Source: Eutreptiella sp. 'Long Island Sound 2002' (Eukaryota; Euglenozoa; Euglenophyceae; Eutreptiales; Eutreptiaceae). From it: DNA of 64,000 nt. This document shows positions 57,741-64,000 of this stretch, piece after piece. The stretch is from positions 69,424,186 to 69,488,185 of the forward strand of contig OZ038380.1 in the NCBI GenBank assembly GCA_964036045.1, in the 5' to 3' direction. Made by a program: the position numbers and the translations under genes. How positions within the stretch are numbered: position 1 is the first letter of the stretch; every line of letters starts with the position of its first letter. Under the pieces are notes generated by a model, which saw only the letters and a program-made list of their open reading frames with translations, made no database searches and was not told the DNA's origin.

Positions 57741-58479
57741 ATACCGGCGCGATAACTAGCTAGATTTCTTGAAAGTCATGGCCATGGCTTCGCCACAGAA
57801 TGTGGTCAGCTTGTGCCGTGCTCCCTTTGCAACCTCCATTGCATCCCTAGTGGAACAGGGCACCCTCCGTGACCCCCCATACACAACCCAACTAATATCG
57901 AAACATGCAAACAACCAAGTCATGCATTGCGCTTCCTTTGTAGCCTCACTCTAAATGGTGGCTCATTTACGCCCGCATTTTTCATCCACCCCTGCCCCCC
58001 GAAATACCCCCCTCCCCCCGGTTACTATGCTCATGGTGTCCATGCTTGAGAAGGCTTTCCAAAACGTCCTTGGAAAACATGGCCAACCCAAATGGCCAAA
58101 TGTTTCTCAGCATAGCATCAACATATGACCCAAGGCTCCAAAGGTTCCATGCGACGGTGGCAACCGTGTAGTGGCGGCGGACGTTGGCCGCCGCTATCGC
58201 CTACTAGGGAGCTTGCGGCCCCTAGTATGTGCAATAGAGGGCCTCTAGGAGAGCCCACTTATTGGCAACACCTTTGTGCTTTGCCATGGGTTGGGAGTTG
58301 CAGAGTAGGGCGGTAACCAAGCAAAGGGGGTTCCACGGCCGGTGCACCACATGCTCGCGTGCCTGGCGTTAGAGGAAGGGTAGGGAGAACAGGGTGAGGA
58401 GAACCGAGGAGCGTGCACTACGACGAAACAATCCTTGAGAGGAACGGCTTGCAAGATTTGTGCCACTGCATGTTGAGTT

Positions 58480-58620
58480 AGCCTTAAATGAGCTATCATT
58501 GAGACCGCCAAACCTCTCACTTGGAGGTAGGTGAGAGCTAAGTGAGAGCTAAAGTCAGAGCTAACTGAGCGATGAATGAGCCGGCTCACTGGCGGCTTAG
58601 TGACGGCTCAATCAGGTTGT
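58480..58620. repeat. GAGCTAA/GAGC cluster, left of an inverted pair
   Basis: Repeated gtgagagctaagtgagagct and similar words. The partner cluster at 59440-59545 carries the opposite strand version (aggctcactaaaagctcact). The pair encloses about 0.8 kb that includes the minus-strand ORF at 58608-58955. Confidence 0.55.
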
Positions 58621-58955
58621 TACGTCAATTGAGCCCTTGAACAAAAATTTCCCCCTTGTGAGGTTCCGCCGATGTAGGGACCCAAATTTAACTTCGGCGC
58701 TCCGCATCCCCGAAATCCACCAATTCTACCTACAACTCTTTTGAAAAACACCACTTAGCCGGAAATGAGCCTTTGTAGCATCACTTGAGCCTCAAGCTGG
58801 GCCGGGGTATATGATATTGAGTAGCCTAGCAATGTCCGGCCATGCCTCAAAGAAAAAATCGTGTTTTCATCGCTTTTAAGGGAAGTAACGATGTACAGGA
58901 TCCAAAACGTCTTCCCCTCGGCGAGGAGGATGTGGAGGTCGTGGGGGAATGACAT
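58608..58955 (-). CDS. Unknown short ORF, one TAA and one further TAR read as Gln
   Basis: From an internal Met at 58955 (MSFPHDLHILLAEGKTFWIL) through SDENTIFSLRHGRTLLGYSI and QVMLQRLISG to TAA 58755-58757. Reading that TAA as Gln it continues (VVFFKRVVGRIGGFRGCG) to TGA 58608-58610. The frame is open upstream to TGA 59166-59168, so earlier coding or an exon start is possible. No family recognised. Enclosed by the inverted GAGCT clusters. Confidence 0.45.
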
Positions 58956-59439
58956 TTGAACCTTCGTGGACTCAAGGTCAACAAAACCCCTTCCATGCGG
59001 CCAAGGGCCATCATCAACTGCAAGATGCACAACACAACACAGGCACAAGGCAAGCACAAGATGGGTGCCGGCCAAGATGAAGGTTGTGTGGTGCACGTCA
59101 CCCCGGTCAAGGGACCGTGGCTGATCCTCTCCGTCCCGAACTTTCCCCTTGCATTCCGTATCTCCTCATTGACCATGGAGCCCACTTGACCCAATGACCC
59201 TCAAACACATTTGTACGTACGATTCACTGGTGGGTATCGGAACTTATGAAGTAAGTTTGCACTAAACTTGCATTGAAGGTGAAATGATAGATTGCGGTGT
59301 CTTTTTCCACATCTTGTATGTGTGTAACATCCTAGAAAACTTTTTCATTGCAAATAGGTGGTTGGGACTCAAGTTTGGGTGAGATTGCAACAGCAGGGTA
59401 CTTCTTCATAAAAAACATTTGGGCTTCACCTTCATTTCA

Positions 59440-59545
59440 ACCTCACTAACCTTCACTTCGCCTTTCCACTGAAGGCTCCCTGCAGGCTCACTAAAAGCTC
59501 ACTCACAGCTCACTGATGATCCGCAGTAGCTCGCTTTACCCTCAG
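59440..59545. repeat. GCTCACT cluster, right of an inverted pair
   Basis: Partner of 58480-58620 in opposite orientation: ctcactcacagctcactgat and related words. Confidence 0.55.
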
Positions 59546-59652
59546 TGAAAGTGAACTCCACACATAATGGGCCCGGCTCCGCGTCTTCTCCTCTGCCAAC
59601 GCTTCACTCACTCTCTTCTCACGTTCTCATCCTCCTTAGGCCCTTCTTGCAT

Positions 59653-60289
59653 ATGATGTTGCATGCCGGTGTGGTCAACCCCAAAGGTACTAAGGTGTTC
59701 AAGGCCACCATGAAACGGCCTGTGCCCCATGTGCTCTTAATGAAGCATGGCACACGGGTACGATTGCATCGGACCTCATGGTTTGGAAACGTTGGACAGA
59801 GGATGTAAGCCTCCCCCCCCTAGAACGTGATTCACCTTCGAGTTTGGGACAAGACCCTTGTGGGTAAAAAGTGGATGGGACAAGCCAACCAAGTGTTGCC
59901 CCTAGTCCACCACAACCTCCACGCAATCCAGTTCCTCTTTCCGGAGGACCTCATAGATGACCTTGTCCGGCAAGTCGCCAGAAACCTGGATTGGGAGGCC
60001 CGCCAGCTTGCGGCGCAGCTTCGACATTGGTGATTTGCAATATGGGTTTACGGCTCATCTGGGGTTCGATGAGGTCAACCACAAAAAGAGGGTTCTTGTC
60101 AGGGACTGGTGGGAGCGGCTCTCACTCCCCACACGCCTCCGCTCCGTAAACCCACCCCACACTTGCTCATACCTTCGCGCTGTAGTAGCATTTCATGAAC
60201 AGTGCCTTCTCGTTGGCGGGTACATCGGTGCACCGCATCTGTGTCCCGATGTGCCAAGTGAAGCCCCAATGGAGTGCTTCTACATGTGA
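59653..60289 (+). CDS. Unknown gene F, first part (TAA and TAG in frame)
   Basis: ATG at 59653 (MMLHAGVVNPKGTKVFKATM). TAA 59806-59808 and TAG 59821-59823 are in frame between TSWFGNVGQRM and NVIHLRVWDKTLVGKKWMGQ, and both read as Gln. This frame reaches TGA at 60031-60033. The overlapping frame 59957-60289 continues the protein-like sequence with DLQYGFTAHLGFDEVNHKKR and LVRDWWERLSLPTRLRS, so a small intron or an indel joins the two in 59957-60033. No family recognised. Confidence 0.55.
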
Positions 60290-60313
60290 AATGGGGTATT
60301 CGGATGAGACCCA

Positions 60314-60895
60314 ATGTTGCCGCAATATGTGTCCTTGCTTGCCGACGAGATCATCAAGGTCCAGCCCAAAAAGCGTGCAAAGCCACATGATGAACCCGGT
60401 TTATGTAGCCGTGGTTACTATTGGGAGCGTGATGCTATATGCATTCTAACCCATGAGCGTAGAGTGGTGCTAACCACCTATCCGTTTGATCCTGGCGGGG
60501 GAAGCCCACACAACCCCGCCATCCCACACCAAGGGCCACAATGGGACCACGGTGAGGGATTTCACGGTGTTCTGGCGGTGGGTCCCTGCTAGAACAGGTA
60601 TTTTAACAATTTCAATCTTGGTCCTTGGCAGAGGCTCAAGGATGAACTGCTACACATCCACTCTGTAGTACCTTTCGTTAGGGATCAGGAAGCGGAAGAG
60701 GACCACCTGCTTCCCGACCCCCGGAAAGGCACGTACACCTCTAGGCATGATGGTGCGGGCAAACAAAAGGAGGAGGGGGTGCTGGGGGGATTGCCACGTG
60801 CACCACATTTGGGGGAGTCTGAGGTCTAAGGGCTCAAGGGTCTGGCGCACTTGGGCATCATTTGGCAGGGCAACCTCTAGGTAGCCACCTGGTGA
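60314..60895 (+). CDS. Unknown gene F, second part, 193 aa
   Basis: ATG at 60314 (MLPQYVSLLADEIIKVQPKK) to TGA 60893-60895. TAG 60590-60592 falls after VLAVGPC and the frame continues with NRYFNNFNLGPWQRLKDELL and HSVVPFVRDQEAEEDHLLPD; one TAA and one more TAG follow. It is in the same frame as the previous segment, separated by two TGA codons (60287-60289 and 60305-60307), so either an intron removes them or these are two genes. No family recognised. Confidence 0.55.
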
Positions 60896-62084
60896 CTCAT
60901 TCCTGCTTTGCCGTTTTTTGGCTGTTCGCATTTTGAAACTTCAAAATTCAAAATTTCTTCGAAAAAACCGCAATGAGTTCACAATCGAATTTTGGATTTC
61001 AAAAATCAATTTTGCAAACTTCAATTTTTCGCTTTTAATGCTTTATCTTCGGCGGCACATCTACGACACGGGCCACCTCTTGTGGGCCGTTGTGGAGAGG
61101 TCCACCACTGTACAATGCGCTAGTCACTCCCCTAGATCCGTCGCTCGGGGGAGGAGTGCATTTCCCCGCAAATTGGCTCCATCTACAACAAGGCCACTTG
61201 GGATACCACCACCCAAGGATGGGTTGGGCAACAGGAGGGTTGCTCTGCAAAAGAACTGGAATGAGAAGAGGATTACTCAATTGCTTTTGTTCGTGGCATT
61301 GCGCTTTAATAGTACTAGGAAGGGCCCACCTTATGGGTGATGTTAAGTATTGGGACCCTAAGGAGGGTCACAATTGTCATACCAAGGAGGGGCAGGGAAA
61401 GCAGACACACATACAAATACATCTATGGCAATCAACCAATGAGAGGGTGGGTGGCTGGTTGGTATATGACCTTGGACAAAAGACTGGGCGGGGGGGGGGG
61501 GGGGGTACAAGGGTCAAATACGGAAACCACACACGGATAAGCGTACTGCACTCAACCATGGAGAAAGACAAGGTGGGTGGTATCCCGGGGGGGCAACAAG
61601 AACTGGTCCTGATGCCACCCCCCCCCCCCAAGCTATCTATCAAAACTGGGGGGGGGGGCAGTTGGGGGGGGGTCTAGCCGGGGGTCGGGGGGGCGGTCTC
61701 GCTGGGGGATGCGGGGGGGGTCTGGTTGGAGGTGATGGGGGGGGGGGGTTAGGGTGAGGGTCACCGAGCTCGCGGAACCAGTCTTGGTTTTATAACCCTT
61801 TCTAGTGTCTAGGGTGGACCTACCAGGTTTAGCAACAACGAGCAAGCAAGCAGCAGCACGCGCAAAATGGGGAAAAATCAGAATTCCGTCGTGGTGCTTT
61901 GGATTTGGTTGAAATTTTGGTGGATGATACCTATGGGTGTGAAGTACAATCACACAAAGTTTGAGCAAGAAACTCAACCGTGGCGGCCAGGAACGGGCTT
62001 CGCAAGTGGCGGACCTCAGTTTCAAAAATTGCAGTTTAGGGCCACAAACAGCCATTTTCGGGCCAAAAAAGCCTTGGAACACAT
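60896..62084. other. Gene-poor stretch with poly(G/C)
   Basis: AT-rich TTCAAAATTTC words at 60930-61030, then Gly-coding and poly(G) runs at 61489-61506, 61617-61630 and 61650-61750. No supported gene. Minus-strand Pro-rich frames are by-products of the G runs. Confidence 0.45.
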
Positions 62085-63404
62085 TCAAATTGGCCAAACG
62101 CAGGGAAACCGTGGGTACACCAAACGTGCGGCTTGACTTCCTCGTGTCAACGAGCTCTTTGCGGCCCTCTAACTCCATGATATGTCCCGGTAACGCTCTA
62201 GGCAAGCATCTATTATCTTCTCCCAACCCCTATTCAGCATGAAATGGATGGCAGCAGCACACCCCATCCTCACCTTCCCCTTGCTGTTTGCCTTGTCATT
62301 ATTTAATGAGGCACGGGTGCAAGTTCGTGCAGCAAGCCGTGCCTCATCTAGAACCGGTTGCAGCATGGTGCGTGCCACACAGGCCGGTGCCTTCCCTGTC
62401 AATTGTACAACTAGGTCCCTTGTCCCGTTGACTGCACACAACAGGACACGAAGGACCCCATGGAGGCCATAATCAGGCACTCGCCTATCACTCGTAATGG
62501 TCCTATATATAGCATTTAGGGCAACGGCTGGTTCCCAGTTGCCGTCTATGGCACTTGCTGTGCCAAAGGTAGCAAGACACAGAGCACGGTTACGCATGCA
62601 GACCCTACACACAGTGGCACCGGGGGATTCTGCCTTCCAGTTTTGGCAGCCTGCCATGAGCACCTGTGCTTTACCATCTGCACACAGAAAAAAGAGGGAC
62701 TGCCTATCGTTCCCTGCCGTATCCTTAAAACTTACGGTTGCGGCCTTGCGCAACTCATCATCAAAATCAATTTCTTGGGAGGCCGCGTAGAGGGTCTCCC
62801 ACTTTTCACTGCCCCCTAGTAGCCACCAACTAGATAGTTGGTTGGGGCTGGCGGTGCCACCAAGCGTGCAATGGACGTACGAGGCCTCATGCCTGGATGT
62901 ACCGTCCACCGCAATAGGCAACCAATGCAGCCGTCGGTCCCCGGGCTGCATGATGGCCGAGGGTGGGGGTGGTCGACACTTGAATAGGTGGCCGATGCGG
63001 TCAGGTAGGTAGCAGGCCGCACCATTGATGGCCGTGTTGTCTCCCGTATAGGCGGTGAACGCCCGGGACTCCGGCAACGCTAGCTGCCGAAGCATGCCGT
63101 ACACCTGGTCCCATACCACACCGTACGTCATGCTCCCCACTAGGTACCGGGACTCCGTCCTAGAGAGGTGCAATGACCGGATCCTCCAGACGGCCATAAT
63201 CAACCTCTCCTCCTGGGTGGGCTCAGGCTGGACGCTGGCTACAACGCTTGTTTCGGGGGTAAGCACTATTTGCCCCGTGTCGGGCAGGTACTTGACGGTG
63301 TAGGGTGCTGCAAGCTCCTTGGTGACAACCTCCTGGAGCTCTTGCAGGCGCCGCCGTCGTGTACGATCCGCTAGCAGATGGAATGGCTCCTTGGGCCGCG
63401 GCAT
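62085..63404 (-). CDS. Unknown 439-aa protein, perhaps transposon-derived
   Basis: ATG at 63404 in a good context (ACACCATGC); 411 codons without any stop, then TAG 62169-62171 read as Gln, closing on TGA 62085-62087. Basic N-terminus (PFHLLADRTRRRRLQELQEV). Central segment RRLHWLPIAVDGTSRHEASY, then CADGKAQVLMAGCQNWKAES followed by CRVCMRNRALC and later PDYGLHGVLRVLLCAVNG. The order DGK, CxxC, LHG resembles uncharacterised eukaryotic transposase-like proteins, but I cannot name a family. All eleven or so Trp codons are TGG. No intron seen. A perfect 22-bp inverted repeat lies 120 bp upstream. Confidence 0.75.
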
Positions 63405-63521
63405 GGTGTGGTATACGAGACCTGTTGAATGGAGAGGCAGTCATCGCAAGGTTTCTACCATCCCCCTCCCGCAGACAACTCTCTCTACTGTGATTCGCAT
63501 GCAATTTGAAGAAATTCACAT

Positions 63522-63570
63522 AAATTCGCACGAAATTCGTACGACATTCGTACGAATTTCGTGCGAATTT
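63522..63570. repeat. Perfect 22-bp inverted repeat upstream of the 439-aa ORF
   Basis: Arms 63522-63543 and 63549-63570 are exact reverse complements built from ATTCG(C/T)ACGAA words, with the 5-nt spacer acatt. Weaker similarity extends the arms outward. A second, less regular cluster of TTCGTACGAA words lies at 63605-63665. Candidates are a terminal or regulatory palindrome of a mobile element, or an origin-like structure. Confidence 0.85.
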
Positions 63571-63809
63571 CACGTGAATAGAAATGTGTGAATATTCTGA
63601 AAATGTGCAATTCGCATGAAATTCGTAAAAATTTCGTACGAATTTCGTACGAATTTCACATGACTGTCACAGAATTTCTGCCGAAGCCTCATCCTTCTGC
63701 CCTCGTTGACCCTCACAAAGCAAGCACAGGATGGTGCACATGGGTTATCACACACCCAGTCCAGTGGTTGTCATTCCGGCTGACACTCAGCCAGCAGTGT
63801 AACACGTAA

Positions 63810-63935
63810 GGGGGCATAGCATACCCCAAATAAAATACAAACAGTTCCGCAGAAAATATCGCAAACAGGTCAGGGGGCATAGCGTACCCCAAATAATGTA
63901 CAAACAGTGCTGCAGAAAATTTCGCACAGTGGGGG
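63810..63935. repeat. 63-bp tandem duplication
   Basis: Two direct copies starting gggggcatagc(a/g)tacccc at 63810 and 63873, with caaacagt and gcagaaaat(a/t)tcgca in both. It lies near the window edge and may continue beyond it. Confidence 0.8.
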
Positions 63936-64000
63936 GGGAGTGCCCCAGATATCGGTCAAACTGCCCATGCTTGGGGGGGGGAGGGGGCAGGATAACATTC

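Larger units (their letters stand above)
55591..58480. other. Gene-poor stretch
   Basis: No coding segment I can support. Contains GCGAATGT-type short repeats (55840-55960), a lone Sat1 fragment near 56.2 kb, ATTAATATC-rich AT sequence (56740-56840), poly(C) (57549-57568) and one GTTCTAG cluster. Confidence 0.5.

Noticed and set aside
60650-60931. Minus-strand 93-aa ORF
   Set aside because: It lies antisense to the plus-strand 193-aa frame, which has stronger coherence and uses TAR as Gln.
1-64000. Ciliate origin
   Set aside because: The code would fit, but the moderate GC content, introns of about 80-550 nt and large satellite blocks fit a UAR=Gln green alga better. Not excluded for a germline (micronuclear) genome.

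Overview
The window looks like nuclear DNA of a eukaryote with spliced genes, very large tandem-repeat arrays and long poly(G)/poly(C) runs. No bacterial operons, rRNA or tRNA were seen. The key to reading it is the genetic code: in many otherwise coherent frames TAA and TAG occur in phase where glutamine fits, and the frames close on TGA. The clearest case is a Gln/Pro-rich exon (29470-29843) in which nine TAR codons alternate with CAA and CAG. TAA/TAG = Gln with TGA as stop is established for dasycladalean, cladophoralean and trentepohlialean green algae (Ulvophyceae), most ciliates, hexamitid diplomonads and some oxymonads. Moderate GC, introns of about 80-240 nt and satellite-rich DNA make a siphonous or siphonocladous green alga such as Acetabularia my best guess. 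That placement is inference. Translation with the standard code shreds most genes here.

Layout. 1-5060: satellite Sat1, including three copies of a 1946-bp higher-order unit. 4975-5936: a 482-bp tandem duplication. 6258-11184 (minus): a multi-exon unknown gene whose introns carry copies of an 18-bp palindrome. 11241-15370: Sat1. 15718-16876: two divergent ORFs 19 bp apart over a hairpin. 17445-21330: Sat1. 21465-26179 (minus): exons of an IQ-motif/coiled-coil gene, with a 3-unit outpost of the 48-bp minisatellite at 25.2 kb. 27.1-31.9 kb: GTTCTAG fold-back clusters, a Gln-rich plus-strand exon, a minus-strand coiled-coil ORF and an acidic plus-strand exon. 32083-35866 (minus): a large unknown gene with Cys-rich motifs. 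35950-51437: a 48-bp hairpin minisatellite of roughly 270-280 units, interrupted at 38485-40565 by a 5'-truncated Penelope-like retroelement that carries a hammerhead ribozyme. 52647-54251 (minus): a second IQ gene with five phase-consistent exons. 54403-55380 (plus): an unknown ORF. 56-58.5 kb: little coding. 58.6-60.9 kb: several unknown ORFs. 62085-63404 (minus): a 439-aa unknown ORF next to a 22-bp inverted repeat.

How the parts relate. Genes sit as islands between or inside satellite blocks, and several exons directly abut satellite DNA. The minisatellite varies mostly by CpG transitions, which suggests it is methylated and silent. The two IQ-motif genes on the same strand are probably paralogous and perhaps flagellar or cytoskeletal, but no function is shown. 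Most other genes are unrecognised. Several change frame in ways I could not assign to introns, indels or pseudogene decay.
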